Source: Syntrophales bacterium (lineage in GTDB: Bacteria > Desulfobacterota > Syntrophia > Syntrophales > PHBD01). Taken from it: a stretch of 64,000 bases of DNA. The stretch lies in contig DAOSEM010000001.1 of assembly GCA_035363115.1 (NCBI GenBank), positions 930,001 to 994,000 on the forward strand, in the 5' to 3' direction. The notes beneath the pieces are model-generated. The model had not been told where the DNA came from, searched no databases, and saw only the letters and a list, made by a program, of their open reading frames with translations. The position numbers were made by a program, and so were the translations under genes. Below are positions 8,736 through 20,299 of the stretch, piece after piece; within the stretch, counting starts at the first letter, position 1; each line of letters opens with the position of its first letter.

Positions 8736-9134
8736 GGCGACTGTCTGTATTTGTGACAAACGGGCAACCTTGATGAACGTTGAGCTTGCAAGGGGTGTAC
8801 CACGGAAGGGCAGTACGGTGTGGATCGTGCCTCAAGGATCTCTTTATCTTATCGAAATGAAAGGAAATGTACGTTGTGTCCGGGCACCATTTGGAAACAT
8901 TGCCCAGGAGCAGCCAAGGGTGCGGCCTGTCCCCGGTGTGTTCCCTTTTGGGATCGGCCCGCCGAGAGTGTAGCAAAAAAAACACACGCTCTGGAGATTC
9001 TCTGTCTGCTGTTTCCAGGTCTCTCAGCCTGGGGAGGACCGGGGGCCTTCCGGGAGCCCTTTCCGGCGTTCCGATTCACCGTGGAACACCCGCCGGACGG
9101 GCCGTGGCGGCCCATTGCCGGGGCAAAATAACGC
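8736..9134. other. intergenic stretch without a recognised gene
   Basis: Between the candidate divergent promoters of the porin and acs. Open frames exist on both strands, but none has a plausible ribosome-binding site with a recognisable protein. I see no repeat or RNA gene here. Confidence 0.5.
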
Positions 9135-9162
9135 TTGACAGAAAGAGGATAATTGATATAGG
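9135..9162 (+). promoter_or_regulatory. candidate sigma-70 promoter of acs
   Basis: TTGACA (9135-9140), 16 bases, then TATAGG (9157-9162). It would produce a leader of nearly 300 bases before acs. Two copies of AGCGNATGACC (9177-9187 and 9195-9205) lie just downstream of the expected transcription start. Confidence 0.5.
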
Positions 9163-9348
9163 GCAAATCGCGCGTTAGCGTATGACCGGGAGTCAGCGAA
9201 TGACCACCGTTCACAGGCCCCACGCATCTTGCCGCAGGCCATCCCCTTTTGGAATTCAGGCGGGTTTCATGTTCAGGTCGGATCGCCTCCGACGGTTCCG
9301 GCACGGTCGCGAAATGATGACTGTGATCATGACCCGGCGGGCACGGCC

Positions 9349-9396
9349 AGCCTGAATCCGGCAAACCAGGAGCGCTGGCAAACGCTCCTTCAGGCT
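9349..9396 (+). promoter_or_regulatory. two-tier stem-loop in the acs leader
   Basis: AGCCTGAA (9349-9356) pairs with TTCAGGCT (9389-9396). Inside it GGAGCG (9369-9374) pairs with CGCTCC (9383-9388), stacked directly on the outer stem on the 3' side. It lies 67 bases before the acs start. No known riboswitch class is recognised. Confidence 0.35.
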
Positions 9397-9463
9397 TCGT
9401 AAAGGGACAGGGCGGGTACCCATCAATTCAAAAAACATCAAGCAAGGGAGGTACGTAGAACAC

Positions 9464-11434
<1,971 letters not shown>

Positions 11435-11450
11435 TCGACAGGATGTAACA

Positions 11451-11474
11451 AGAGGGCGGGACTCCCCGCCCTCT
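11451..11474 (+). terminator. inverted repeat after acs, weak terminator or attenuator
   Basis: Perfect 10-bp stem AGAGGGCGGG/CCCGCCCTCT with a four-base loop, starting 16 bases after the acs stop. No T run follows, so it may only reduce read-through or protect the acs mRNA end. Confidence 0.5.
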
Positions 11475-11551
11475 TGCATGAAGAAACCAATACATGCTGG
11501 ATGGAGGGGTCGTCCGCACAAGGCCGGCTCCCATTCGGGAAGGAGGAGAAC

Positions 11552-12325
11552 GTGAATATCATTGCATGTGTAAAGCAGGTTCCGGATACGGAAGCCCAGA
11601 TCAAGGTCAAGGCCGATGGTTCGGGGATCGACGAGGGCGGCATCAAGTGGGTCATGAATCCCTATGACGAGTTTGGTGTTGAAGAAGCCCTGAAGTTGAA
11701 GGAGAAGGTCGGCGGCGACGTGACGATCGTGTCCATCGGACCCGCCCGGGCCATGGAAACCATTCGCACCGCGCTGGCCATGGGCGCCGAGAAGGGCGTA
11801 CACATCGACGACCCCGCCCTCAACGCGGCCGATGCCTACACCACGGCGGCGGCCCTGGCGGCGGCCATCAAGGGCATGCCCTATGACATCATTTTCTGCG
11901 GCCAGCGGGCCATCGACGATGACTCCGCCCAGGTCGGTGCCATCCTGGCGGAACTCCTGGGCATTCCCCAGGTGACCTTCGTCACGAAGCTGGACATCGA
12001 CGGAACGGCCGTCAAGGCCGTGCGGCCCATCGAGGGCGCCCAGCTGGTCATCGAGACGGCGCTGCCCTGCGTGATTACTGCGACCAAGGGTCTCAACGAG
12101 CCCCGCTACGCCTCGCTCCCCGGCATCATGAAAGCCAAGAAGAAGCCGGTCGATGCGAAGAACGCCGCCGCTCTCGGCGTCTCCGCCGATGCCAAATCGA
12201 AAGTGGCGAAGATGGTCCCCCCGCCCGCCCGTCCTCCTGGAAAGATTCTCTGCGCCGACGATACGCCCGAAGGCAAGGCGGCGGAACTGGCGAAGCTTCT
12301 GCGGGAAGAGGCGAAGGTCATCTAA
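11552..12325 (+). CDS. etfB: electron transfer flavoprotein beta subunit
   Basis: A 257-residue EtfB that pairs with EtfA to carry electrons from acyl-CoA dehydrogenases. The GTG start at 11552 is chosen because AGGAGGA lies 5 bases upstream and the protein then begins MNIIACVKQVPDTEAQIKV, the family N-terminus; a longer open frame upstream has no family similarity. The segment GQRAIDDDSAQVGAILAELLGIPQVT is the conserved EtfB core with the AMP/nucleotide site. It forms an operon with etfA (36-base gap) and the membrane FeS oxidoreductase. Confidence 0.95.
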   Translation: MNIIACVKQVPDTEAQIKVKADGSGIDEGGIKWVMNPYDEFGVEEALKLKEKVGGDVTIVSIGPARAMETIRTALAMGAEKGVHIDDPALNAADAYTTAAALAAAIKGMPYDIIFCGQRAIDDDSAQVGAILAELLGIPQVTFVTKLDIDGTAVKAVRPIEGAQLVIETALPCVITATKGLNEPRYASLPGIMKAKKKPVDAKNAAALGVSADAKSKVAKMVPPPARPPGKILCADDTPEGKAAELAKLLREEAKVI

Positions 12326-12361
12326 TTATAAAAACATACGGAATCACGGAGGATATCGATC

Positions 12362-13333
12362 ATGGCAAAAGGTGTATGGATTGTTGCAGAACTGCGTGAC
12401 GGCGCCTTCCGGAAGGTGACTTTCGAGTTGGCCAGCACCGCCCGGAAACTGGCGGACCAGCTGGGCGAGGAAGCCTGCGCCGTGGTGTGCGGCTCCGGCG
12501 TGTCGGGCATTGCCGGAGAGCTGGGAAAATACGGAATCGACAAGGTTTACGTGGCCGACAATGCCGCGTTCGAGCCCTATACGACGGATGCCCATGCGGC
12601 GGCCGTCGCCAAGGTTGTGAAGGACAACGATGCGGCCATCCTGCTGGTGGCAGCCTCTTTTCAGGGCAAGGATCTGGCCCCCCGGCTGGTCGGCAAGCTG
12701 GCCACCGGCATGGCTTCGGACTGCACGGATGTGAAGATTGCCGATGGCAAGCTCCTGGCGGTTCGCCCCATGTACGCCGGCAAGTGCTTTGGTGAGATCG
12801 TCACGTCCGCAACGCCGCAGATCGCAGCCCTGCGTCCGAACGTCTTCCCGATTGTCGAGACCGCAAAGGCCGGCGCCGTCGAGTCGTTCGACCCGGGTTT
12901 GGGCGACCTGAAGACGAAGGTCCTGGAAGTGCAGAAGGAACAGTCGGGCAAGATCGACGTGTCGGAAGCGAACATCATCGTCTCCGGCGGCCGCGGGATG
13001 AAGGGCCCGGAAAACTTCGCCATCCTGGAAGAGCTGGCGGCCGTTCTCGGAGCCGCGGTGGGTGCCTCGCGTGCCGCCGTGGACGCCGGCTGGAGAGCCC
13101 AGTCGGACCAGGTGGGACAGACCGGCAAGGTCGTGTCTCCGAACCTGTACATCGCCTGTGGAATTTCGGGCGCCATCCAGCATCTCGCCGGCATGAGCTC
13201 CTCGAAGTACATCGTGGCCGTCAACAAGGATCCGGAAGCCCCGATCTTCCAGAAGGCCGATTACGGGCTCGTGGATGACCTCTTCAAGGTCGTGCCGGCC
13301 CTGACGCAGGAGTGCAAGAAGCTGCTTGGGTAG
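12362..13333 (+). CDS. etfA: electron transfer flavoprotein alpha subunit
   Basis: A 323-residue EtfA that binds the FAD which accepts electrons from acyl-CoA dehydrogenases. The C-terminal FAD-binding half is clear: [19 protein letters not shown], then [34 protein letters not shown] and [25 protein letters not shown] precedes the ATG. No ferredoxin domain is fused and no extra dehydrogenase is encoded nearby, so the partner acyl-CoA dehydrogenases must lie elsewhere. The FeS oxidoreductase that follows is the expected electron acceptor. Confidence 0.96.
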   Translation: MAKGVWIVAELRDGAFRKVTFELASTARKLADQLGEEACAVVCGSGVSGIAGELGKYGIDKVYVADNAAFEPYTTDAHAAAVAKVVKDNDAAILLVAASFQGKDLAPRLVGKLATGMASDCTDVKIADGKLLAVRPMYAGKCFGEIVTSATPQIAALRPNVFPIVETAKAGAVESFDPGLGDLKTKVLEVQKEQSGKIDVSEANIIVSGGRGMKGPENFAILEELAAVLGAAVGASRAAVDAGWRAQSDQVGQTGKVVSPNLYIACGISGAIQHLAGMSSSKYIVAVNKDPEAPIFQKADYGLVDDLFKVVPALTQECKKLLG

Positions 13334-13361
13334 CAGGTTTCTTCAGTGGTAAGTCGCAGTG

Positions 13362-13394
13362 GGTAGCCGGCGGCCGTCAGGGTCGTCGGCTACC
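13362..13394 (+). promoter_or_regulatory. hairpin in the etfA-oxidoreductase gap
   Basis: GGTAGCCG (13362-13369) pairs with CGGCTACC (13387-13394), and the stem continues through one G-T pair and further G-C pairs. It sits in a 156-base gap inside the operon and has no T run. It may stabilise the etfBA mRNA end or tune expression of the membrane enzyme. Confidence 0.4.
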
Positions 13395-13489
13395 TGCACG
13401 TTTCCCATGCGTACGTCTTTCACCGCTGTCTTTGCTTCCCATTCGCCACCCCTCGCTGATCACGCAAGAACATATCGCTTGGAGGAGTT

Positions 13490-15691
13490 ATGGCACACGG
13501 AATCGCACCAATCGGAATCGGCAACGAAGGCCGGCAGGTATTCTGGAATGCCGAGAGCTTCGAGCTGTTCCTCTTCCTTTTTACCGGCATTGCCATGGTC
13601 ATCTTTGCAGTCGGCTTGTTCCGGCGCTGGCAGATGTGGACCGCCATGGGCAAACCGGAAATCCGCACGGACAACCGCAACGAACGGCTCAAGCTGCTCT
13701 GGAGAAACGGAATCCTGCAGATCAAGACTTGGCAAGACCTGTACCCGGGCATCATGCACGGCATGATCTTCTTCGGGTTCTTCGTTCTCATTTTCGGGGC
13801 CGCTTTCGACGCGACCGAGTTTCACATTACCGAACCTTTCGGCATCGCTTTCCTCAGGGGCAAGTTCTACCTCGTGTTCTCCATGATCATGGATCTCTTC
13901 GGTCTCTTCGTCCTGATCGGTGTCCTCATGGCCCTGTGGAGACGCTACATCCAGAGACCAGACCGCCTGACCTACAAGGGGAATCCGGATACGACCCCCG
14001 ATGACGCCATCGTCCTGCTTTTGATCCTCGGTATCATCGTAACGGGATTCATCATCGAGGCTCTCCGGATCCATGTCACCTGGCAGGAGGCGCCCTGGGA
14101 GACCTGGTCGTTTGTGGGCTGGAACCTGGCCAAGGCCTTTTCCGGAGTTGAACCGGGATCTGCAAAGGCGATGCATGCGGCGACCTGGTGGATCCACACC
14201 TTCATCGCCCTGGGATTCATCGCCTACATCCCCTATTCGCGGCTGATGCACATCATCACGACACCGGCCAACCACTTCATGACAACCCTGAAACCGGTCG
14301 GCCAGCTGGAGCCCATCCGCGACTTCGAGAATGCAGAGAGCTTTGGTGTGGGCACCCTGGAGGAGTTCACCTGGAAGCAGATCTTTGACTCCGACGCCTG
14401 CACCCGCTGCGGGCGATGCCAGGATGGATGCCCGGCTTACCTGACGGGCAAGCACCTTTCGCCCAAGAAGCTGGTTCAGGACATCAAGACCTACTGGCTG
14501 GAGAAGGCACCGGCCGCCGTTGCGGCAAAGAACGCCACTGCCGGCGACGGCAAGCTCGCCAAGCTGGGAAGGATACTGGATCTGGCCTCCCTCATCGGGA
14601 AAGTCAAAATGGCCGGAGAGGGATACCAGCCGCCTGCGGAGCGGGCCCTCGTGGGCGAAGCCATCGATCTCCACGAGTTGTGGGACTGCACGAACTGCAT
14701 GTACTGCATGGAGAACTGCTCGTCTTCCATTGAGCATGTACCCAAGATCGTCGGCATGCGGCAGTACAAGGTCCTGATGGAGGCGGACTTTGCCCCCGAG
14801 CTTCAGTTGACCTACCGTAACATGGAAAACAACTCCAATCCCTGGGGCGTGGGATCCCACCTCCGGGCGGATTGGGCCAAGGAACTTGGCGTGAAGACGC
14901 TGGCTGAGGACGCCAACGTGGAATACCTCTTCTACGTGGGCTGTGCCGGCTCCTTTGACGACCGCGGCAAGAAGGTCACCGTCGCGTTCACCAAAATTCT
15001 CCAGGCGGCGGGAGTCAGCTTCGGCATCCTGGGAAACGAGGAGAGCTGCTGCGGCGACTCGGCCATGCGGGGAGGGAACGAATACCTCTATCAGACACTC
15101 GCCCAGGCGAACATCGAGATGATGAAAGCCTATGGCGTGAAGAAGGTCATCGCCACCTGCCCCCACGGCTACAATGCCCTGAAGAAGGATTATCCAAACT
15201 TCGACGGGAACTTCGAGGTCTATCACCACACGGAGATCATCGCCGACCTGATCGCCCAGGGAAAAATCAAGCTGCAGAAACCTGTGGAAGGTGCCTTCAC
15301 CTACCATGACTCCTGCTTCCTGGGACGTTACAATAACGTGTACGAGCAGCCCCGAAAGATCCTCGCGGCGGTTCCCGGCGCGAAGACGGTGGAGATGGCT
15401 CGGAACCACGGCAAGAGCTTCTGCTGCGGCGCCGGCGGTGCTCGCATGTGGATGGAGGAGCACGGCGACCGCATCAACGACGCCCGGGCCAAGCAGGCCA
15501 TCGACGTGAATGCGGACACCATCGCCGTCGGATGTCCCTTCTGTCTCACCATGATGAGCGATGGAATCAAGTTCCACGGCAAGGAAGAGAGCATGAAAGC
15601 CCTCGACCTGGCGGAGATCGTCTGGAAGGCCATGGGTCTTGAGGAAGAGCCGGCCCCGGTCGAGGTCTGTGCCGCACCGGCGGAGGAATAA
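13490..15691 (+). CDS. membrane FeS oxidoreductase, EtfAB:menaquinone type
   Basis: A 733-residue fusion. The first ~260 residues contain about five transmembrane helices like NarI/cytochrome b subunits, with His residues that could bind heme. Next come two 4Fe-4S motifs (CTRCGRCQDGCP and CTNCMYCMENC). The C-terminal half holds two CCG cysteine-rich domains of the HdrD type (EESCCGDSAMRGG and SFCCGAGGARMW). This is the architecture of the EtfAB:(methyl)menaquinone oxidoreductase described from syntrophic fatty-acid oxidisers, which passes acyl-CoA dehydrogenase electrons from EtfAB into the membrane quinone pool. Its position after etfBA supports that role. GGAGGAGTT precedes the ATG. Confidence 0.92.
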   Translation: MAHGIAPIGIGNEGRQVFWNAESFELFLFLFTGIAMVIFAVGLFRRWQMWTAMGKPEIRTDNRNERLKLLWRNGILQIKTWQDLYPGIMHGMIFFGFFVLIFGAAFDATEFHITEPFGIAFLRGKFYLVFSMIMDLFGLFVLIGVLMALWRRYIQRPDRLTYKGNPDTTPDDAIVLLLILGIIVTGFIIEALRIHVTWQEAPWETWSFVGWNLAKAFSGVEPGSAKAMHAATWWIHTFIALGFIAYIPYSRLMHIITTPANHFMTTLKPVGQLEPIRDFENAESFGVGTLEEFTWKQIFDSDACTRCGRCQDGCPAYLTGKHLSPKKLVQDIKTYWLEKAPAAVAAKNATAGDGKLAKLGRILDLASLIGKVKMAGEGYQPPAERALVGEAIDLHELWDCTNCMYCMENCSSSIEHVPKIVGMRQYKVLMEADFAPELQLTYRNMENNSNPWGVGSHLRADWAKELGVKTLAEDANVEYLFYVGCAGSFDDRGKKVTVAFTKILQAAGVSFGILGNEESCCGDSAMRGGNEYLYQTLAQANIEMMKAYGVKKVIATCPHGYNALKKDYPNFDGNFEVYHHTEIIADLIAQGKIKLQKPVEGAFTYHDSCFLGRYNNVYEQPRKILAAVPGAKTVEMARNHGKSFCCGAGGARMWMEEHGDRINDARAKQAIDVNADTIAVGCPFCLTMMSDGIKFHGKEESMKALDLAEIVWKAMGLEEEPAPVEVCAAPAEE

Positions 15692-15718
15692 AATAGTTTC
15701 AGGCAGATCGTTTTCACG

Positions 15719-15749
15719 GCCCCGGCTCGAGCGAGCCGGGGCTTTTTTT
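15719..15749 (+). terminator. Rho-independent terminator of the etf operon
   Basis: GCCCCGGCTC (15719-15728) pairs with GAGCCGGGGC (15733-15742) across a four-base loop and is followed by seven T residues, 27 bases after the stop codon. Confidence 0.95.
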
Positions 15750-15908
15750 ATGGATAATGGGAAGACGATCCATTATAATCCAACCGATTAACTTCCGTGT
15801 CTCACCGCGCACCCCCTACCGGAACGTGGAATGCACGCGCGGCATCCGCGCCGGTATGGAAGAAACCGTTACAATTCGGTCCGTTTTTTTCTCGAAAGGA
15901 GGCTTTTC

Positions 15909-17609
15909 ATGGCAGGAGAGAGCGTCTATGCAAAGAAACTGTGGCTGAAGTCTTACGAGCAGGGAGTTCCCGAAAACGTCAAGTACGAGAATATTTGTCT
16001 TCCGGACATCATGGAGCGGACGGCCGGGCAGTTCCCGGACAGGCCCGCTCTCATCTTCCAGGGATATACCGCTTCGTTCCGGCAGATGAAGGACATGGTG
16101 GACCGATTCGCCGCCTGCCTGACGGATTTCGGGATCCGGAAGGGCGATGCTGTGGCCCTTCTCCTGCCGAACGTGATCCCCTGCGTCGTGGCCTATTATG
16201 CAATCCTCAAGATCGGCGCCATCGCCGTCATGAACAATCCCCTCTATTCCGACCCGGAGCTGGACCACCAGTTCAACGACTCCGGTGCCAAGGTCCTGGT
16301 TACCCTGGATCTCCTGGGGAACCGGATGATCGACCTGCGACCGCGAACGTCGATCCGCCAGATCGTCTACACATCCATCGGGGACTACCTTCCCTTCCCG
16401 AAGAACCTTCTCTTCCCGCTGGTGGCAAAAAAGAAGAAGATGGCCGCCGACGTGAAGGCCGCACCGGACGTCTACCGCTGGAAGGACTGCCTGAGCAAAT
16501 ACGGTCCGACCGCTCCTGCGGCAAAGCTGACCTTTGACGACATCGCCATGTACCAGTACACCGGGGGAACCACCGGCGTGTCGAAAGGGGTCATGCTGAC
16601 TCACGGCAACCTGAGCAAGCAGGTCCAGCAGCTTTCCGCCTGGTTCCCGAAGTTCACGAAGGGTACGGAGATCATGCTGGGCGCCCTGCCGTACTTCCAC
16701 GTCTTCGGCCTTTCGGTGTCCATGAACTTTTCCATCCATATGGGATGGGCCCAGGTCCTGGTGCCGCGACCTCAGCCGGAGCCGCTCCTGGAGGCGATCG
16801 GGAAATTCAGGCCCACCTTCGCCCCCCTCGTTCCGACCATGTACATCGGAATGTTGAGTCACCCAAACCTGAAGGCCACCGACATGAGCTGTATCAAAGG
16901 GGCCTTCTCCGGAAGCGCACCGCTGCCCGTGGAGGTCATCCACGATTTCGAGAAGCTCACGGGGGCGACCATTGTGGAAGGATTCGGGATGACCGAGACC
17001 ACCCCGGTCACCCATGTCAATCCCTTCCATGGCGGGGCCCGCAAGGTGGGAAGCGTCGGGGTGCCCATCTCCGACACGGAGTGCCGCATCGTGGACCTGG
17101 AGGACGGTGTTACCGACATGCCCGTGGGCGAGCGGGGCGAGCTGATCGTCAAGGGACCCCAGATCATGCTGGGCTACAAGGGGCGCTCGGAGGAGACGGC
17201 CAGCACGCTGAAGGACGGCTGGGTCTACACCGGGGACATCGCAACCATGGACGAGGACGGGTATTTCTACATTGTCGACCGGAAGAAAGACATGATCATC
17301 TCCGGCGGCTATAACGTCTACCCACGGGATATCGACGAAATCTACTACCAGCATCCCAAAATTCTGGAGGCCTGCTCCATCGGCATTCCGGACACGAAGC
17401 GCGGCGAGAACGTGAAGCTGTTCGTCGTCCTCAAGGAGGGGGAACAGGCCACGGCGGAGGAGTTGATCAACTGGGGCAAGGATCACCTGGCCGCTTACAA
17501 GCTGCCCACGGAGGTCGAGTTCCGTACGGAGTTGCCGAAAACGAACGTCGGAAAAATCCTGCGGAAGCAACTTCGAGCAGAGGAATTGGAGAAGAGAAAA
17601 AAGGGCTGA
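15909..17609 (+). CDS. fadD: long-chain acyl-CoA ligase
   Basis: A 566-residue AMP-forming acyl-CoA synthetase. It activates a fatty or related acid to its CoA thioester through an acyl-adenylate. Motifs: YTGGTTGVSKGVMLTHGN, GFGMTETTPVTHVNP, the DGWVYTGDIATMDEDGYF core and the C-terminal PKTNVGKILRKQLR with its catalytic Lys. GAAAGGAGG precedes the ATG at 15909. The nearest characterised relatives are FadD-type ligases; chain length is not readable from sequence. It is a separate transcription unit from the etf operon, as a strong terminator lies between them, but the shared neighbourhood fits beta-oxidation. Confidence 0.88.
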   Translation: MAGESVYAKKLWLKSYEQGVPENVKYENICLPDIMERTAGQFPDRPALIFQGYTASFRQMKDMVDRFAACLTDFGIRKGDAVALLLPNVIPCVVAYYAILKIGAIAVMNNPLYSDPELDHQFNDSGAKVLVTLDLLGNRMIDLRPRTSIRQIVYTSIGDYLPFPKNLLFPLVAKKKKMAADVKAAPDVYRWKDCLSKYGPTAPAAKLTFDDIAMYQYTGGTTGVSKGVMLTHGNLSKQVQQLSAWFPKFTKGTEIMLGALPYFHVFGLSVSMNFSIHMGWAQVLVPRPQPEPLLEAIGKFRPTFAPLVPTMYIGMLSHPNLKATDMSCIKGAFSGSAPLPVEVIHDFEKLTGATIVEGFGMTETTPVTHVNPFHGGARKVGSVGVPISDTECRIVDLEDGVTDMPVGERGELIVKGPQIMLGYKGRSEETASTLKDGWVYTGDIATMDEDGYFYIVDRKKDMIISGGYNVYPRDIDEIYYQHPKILEACSIGIPDTKRGENVKLFVVLKEGEQATAEELINWGKDHLAAYKLPTEVEFRTELPKTNVGKILRKQLRAEELEKRKKG

Positions 17610-17639
17610 TCGGGATTTCCGGCAGTCTATGCAGGAGAC

Positions 17640-17668
17640 GGGGGGACCGGCTTGAAATCGGTCCCCCC
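17640..17668. terminator. inverted repeat between convergent genes
   Basis: GGGGGGACCG (17640-17649) pairs with CGGTCCCCCC (17659-17668). It lies between the ends of fadD and apgM, 30 and 12 bases from their stop codons, so it can serve both directions. No long T run is present. Confidence 0.65.
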
Positions 17669-17680
17669 ATTCATTGTGGT

Positions 17681-18889
17681 TCAGGCACCGAACTTTTCCA
17701 GTCTTCCCGCATGGGCCAAGGCCAGGGCCATGAGGTTCACCATGGGGATGTGACCGAGCCCGCCCCCGATGCAATCTCTCTCCCCGAATCGCTCCACCCG
17801 GTCGGGCCGGCAGGTCCCGGCCGACAGGAGGACCGGGACGGGGTGCCAGCTGTGGCCGCTCAGGGCGGCCGGCGTGGAATGGTCGCCTGTCACCACCAGC
17901 ACATCCGGCTTGAGATCGAGGATGCGCGGCAGCAGGGCATCCACCTCTTCGATCACCCTCACCTTGGCGTCAAAGTTGCCGTCTTCTCCGCGCGAGTCTG
18001 TCGGTTTGACGTGGACGAAGAAGAAATCATGCATCCCGAAGGACGCGCGGAGGGCCTCGAACTCGTCGGCGATCGTCTCTGTCGGCGCGTGGACCGTCAT
18101 GCCCAGAAGACGGGCGATTCCCCGGTACATGGGATAGGAGGCGATGGCCAGGGGATTCAGCCTGAACCGCTCCGACAGGCTCGGGAACTTCCGGTATTTT
18201 GCATAGCCGCGCAGGAGGACCATGTTTGCCTTTTCCTCGTCCGCGAGAACCCGCCGGGCCTCGTTCACCAGTTCCGAGAGGACCGCTTCGGTTCCGCCCG
18301 CTTCCGGTACAATCGCCCGGGGAGGAAGGGGCGGCTTCCCCGTCTTCTGGGGATCTGTCTCCTCGATTTCATCCCGGAGACCCTCGTCCCGGAGGACGAG
18401 GAGGGCCCGATGCTCCTTTACGGGTTCGAAGAAGAACGGGACGTTGGACCGGAGGCGGATTCCCTCCTGAAGCTTGCGGCACACGCGGCGGTTCGTCTCG
18501 TTGTCGATCCGGCCGGCGCGACGGTCGATGACGAGTCCGTCCCGGTCCATGGTGGCGAAGTTGACCCGGATCAGCAGGTCCTTTTCCGTCATGGGGTAGT
18601 CGATGCCGGCCCCTTCCAGGATTCCGCGGCCGATGTTGTTCTTCACGGGGTCGTAACCGAAGAGGGCGAAGTGCGCCGGTCCGCTGCCGGGAGTGATGCC
18701 CGGGCCGACAGGGTCCAGCAGGCCGCATACTCCTTCCCGGGCCAGGGCATCGAGATGGGGCGTCCGCGCCGCCTCCAGCTCCGTATCCGTTCCGCCGGGA
18801 GCGGGCAGTCCTCCCAGGCCGTCCATGACAAGGTAAACAATTTTTGTAGAGCCCGGCTGGGCAAGGCGATCGATCTGTTCCGTGTCCAT
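17681..18889 (-). CDS. apgM: cofactor-independent phosphoglycerate mutase, archaeal type
   Basis: A 402-residue alkaline-phosphatase-superfamily enzyme of the ApgM/AiPGM class, interconverting 3- and 2-phosphoglycerate in glycolysis and gluconeogenesis. Family features: YLVMDGLGGLP near the N-terminus (metal-binding Asp), TPGSGPAHFALFGYDP with the phosphorylated Ser, and VVTGDHSTPAALSGHSWHPVPVLL (metal ligands) near the C-terminus. Length fits the class. It is the last gene of a leftward run with uxs and ugd; the gap to ugd is 19 bases. Enolase, the next enzyme, is encoded separately at 39.5 kb. Confidence 0.92.
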   Translation of the reverse strand: MDTEQIDRLAQPGSTKIVYLVMDGLGGLPAPGGTDTELEAARTPHLDALAREGVCGLLDPVGPGITPGSGPAHFALFGYDPVKNNIGRGILEGAGIDYPMTEKDLLIRVNFATMDRDGLVIDRRAGRIDNETNRRVCRKLQEGIRLRSNVPFFFEPVKEHRALLVLRDEGLRDEIEETDPQKTGKPPLPPRAIVPEAGGTEAVLSELVNEARRVLADEEKANMVLLRGYAKYRKFPSLSERFRLNPLAIASYPMYRGIARLLGMTVHAPTETIADEFEALRASFGMHDFFFVHVKPTDSRGEDGNFDAKVRVIEEVDALLPRILDLKPDVLVVTGDHSTPAALSGHSWHPVPVLLSAGTCRPDRVERFGERDCIGGGLGHIPMVNLMALALAHAGRLEKFGA

Positions 18890-18908
18890 GATGTTTCCTT
18901 CTTCGATA

Positions 18909-20285
18909 TCAGAAATGCTTGAGCGGTGGTTTCCCCAGGGGATATACGTTGAAGCCGAGATCGAAACACCCGCGATGGTCGAGGATGTTCCGCCCGTCGA
19001 AAAGGAAGGCCGGCTTCTCCATGCCGTGGAAGATCCGCCGGTAGTCCAACTGCCGGTAGAGGTCCCATTCGGTCATGACGGCGATGGCATGGCAACCCGC
19101 CGCCGCTTCATAGGGGTCTGCGACATAACGGATGTCCCCGACGGCGCTTCTCAGGTCCGCCCGTGCGCTGTCGAGTGCCTGCGGATCCGTGATGACCACC
19201 ACCGCCTTTTCCTCCAGTAGCCTGCGGGCGATGAAGATCGCCGGGCTTTCCCGGGTGTCCCCCGTATTGGCCTTGAAGGCGAAGCCGAACAGGCAGATCC
19301 GCTTCCCTGCCAGGGTGTTGAACATGGCCGCCAGCATTGCGCCCATGAAACGTGACTGCTGGTATTCGTTGATGCGGACGACGCTTTCCCAGTAGGAGGC
19401 CACGTCGTCGAGGCCGTAGTGGCGGCACAGGTACACGAGATTGAGGATGTCCTTCTTGAAGCAGGAGCCCCCGAACCCGATGCTTGCATTGAGGAACTTG
19501 GGACCGATCCGGCTGTCCATGCCGACGGCCCGGGCCACTTCCTCGACATCGGCATCGGTCTTCTCGCAGAGCGCGGAAATGGCGTTGATGGAGGAGATCC
19601 TCTGGGCAAGGAACGCGTTCGAGACGAGCTTGGAAAGCTCGCTGCTCCAAATATTGGAGGTGACGATCCTTTCCCGGGGAACCCAGGAGGCGTAGATGTC
19701 CACGAGGATCTGCCGGGCCCGGAGCCCCCTCTCCGTCTCCCGCGACCCGATGAGCACGCGGTCCGGTGTCTGGAGGTCCCGGATGGCCGATCCCTCCGCC
19801 AGGAACTCGGGATTCGACAGGACCTCGAACCAGACTCCATTTCCGGTGTGGTGGAGGATGCTTTCCATGGCCTGGGCCGTCTTGACCGGGAGGGTGCTTT
19901 TCTCGATGACGATCTTTGGGGTTTCGGCGTACTGCAGGATCTGGCGGGCGGTCTTTTCCCAGTACTGCAGATCGGCGGCCATGCCGGCTCCGACGCCGAA
20001 GGTCTTCGTAGGGGTGTTGACGCTCACGAAGATGATGTCGTTCTCGCGGATTCCCTTTTCGATGTCCGTACTGAAAAAAAGATTTTTCCCCCGGACGGCC
20101 CGGATGACTTCATCCAGGCCCGGTTCGTAGATGGGCAGTCTGTCGGAATTCCAGGCTGCGATTCTCTCCGCGTTGATGTCCACCACGGTCACCCGGTAAT
20201 CTGGGCACTTGAGGGCGATCATGGCCATCGTGGGGCCGCCCACGTAGCCGGCTCCGATGCAGAGGATGTTTCGGTTGTAAGGCAT
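18909..20285 (-). CDS. ugd: UDP-glucose 6-dehydrogenase
   Basis: A 458-residue NAD-dependent enzyme oxidising UDP-glucose to UDP-glucuronate. The N-terminal Rossmann motif (CIGAGYVGGPTMAMIA) and the catalytic Cys in GFGGSCFKKD are clear. Overall length and the long N-terminal dinucleotide domain with ALKCPDYRVTVVD resemble the eukaryotic-like Ugd group rather than the short bacterial one. AGGAGAGACC precedes the ATG at 20285; six more residues are open upstream but unlikely. The gene is 14 bases after uxs, whose enzyme uses its product, so together they make UDP-xylose. Confidence 0.93.
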   Translation of the reverse strand: MPYNRNILCIGAGYVGGPTMAMIALKCPDYRVTVVDINAERIAAWNSDRLPIYEPGLDEVIRAVRGKNLFFSTDIEKGIRENDIIFVSVNTPTKTFGVGAGMAADLQYWEKTARQILQYAETPKIVIEKSTLPVKTAQAMESILHHTGNGVWFEVLSNPEFLAEGSAIRDLQTPDRVLIGSRETERGLRARQILVDIYASWVPRERIVTSNIWSSELSKLVSNAFLAQRISSINAISALCEKTDADVEEVARAVGMDSRIGPKFLNASIGFGGSCFKKDILNLVYLCRHYGLDDVASYWESVVRINEYQQSRFMGAMLAAMFNTLAGKRICLFGFAFKANTGDTRESPAIFIARRLLEEKAVVVITDPQALDSARADLRSAVGDIRYVADPYEAAAGCHAIAVMTEWDLYRQLDYRRIFHGMEKPAFLFDGRNILDHRGCFDLGFNVYPLGKPPLKHF

Positions 20286-20299
20286 GGTCTCTCCTGAAC

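Noticed and set aside
8626..9364. Several frames in the porin-acs intergenic region
   Set aside because: No ribosome-binding site, no recognisable product, and they overlap the predicted promoters.
11451..11474. Strong terminator between acs and etfB
   Set aside because: Good stem but no T run, so kept only as a weak terminator or attenuator.
13460..15577. 705-codon open frame opposite the FeS oxidoreductase
   Set aside because: Mirror of a well-supported gene; composition typical of antisense frames in high-GC DNA.
15816..17774. 652-codon open frame opposite fadD
   Set aside because: Antisense to a gene with complete motifs; no recognisable domain.
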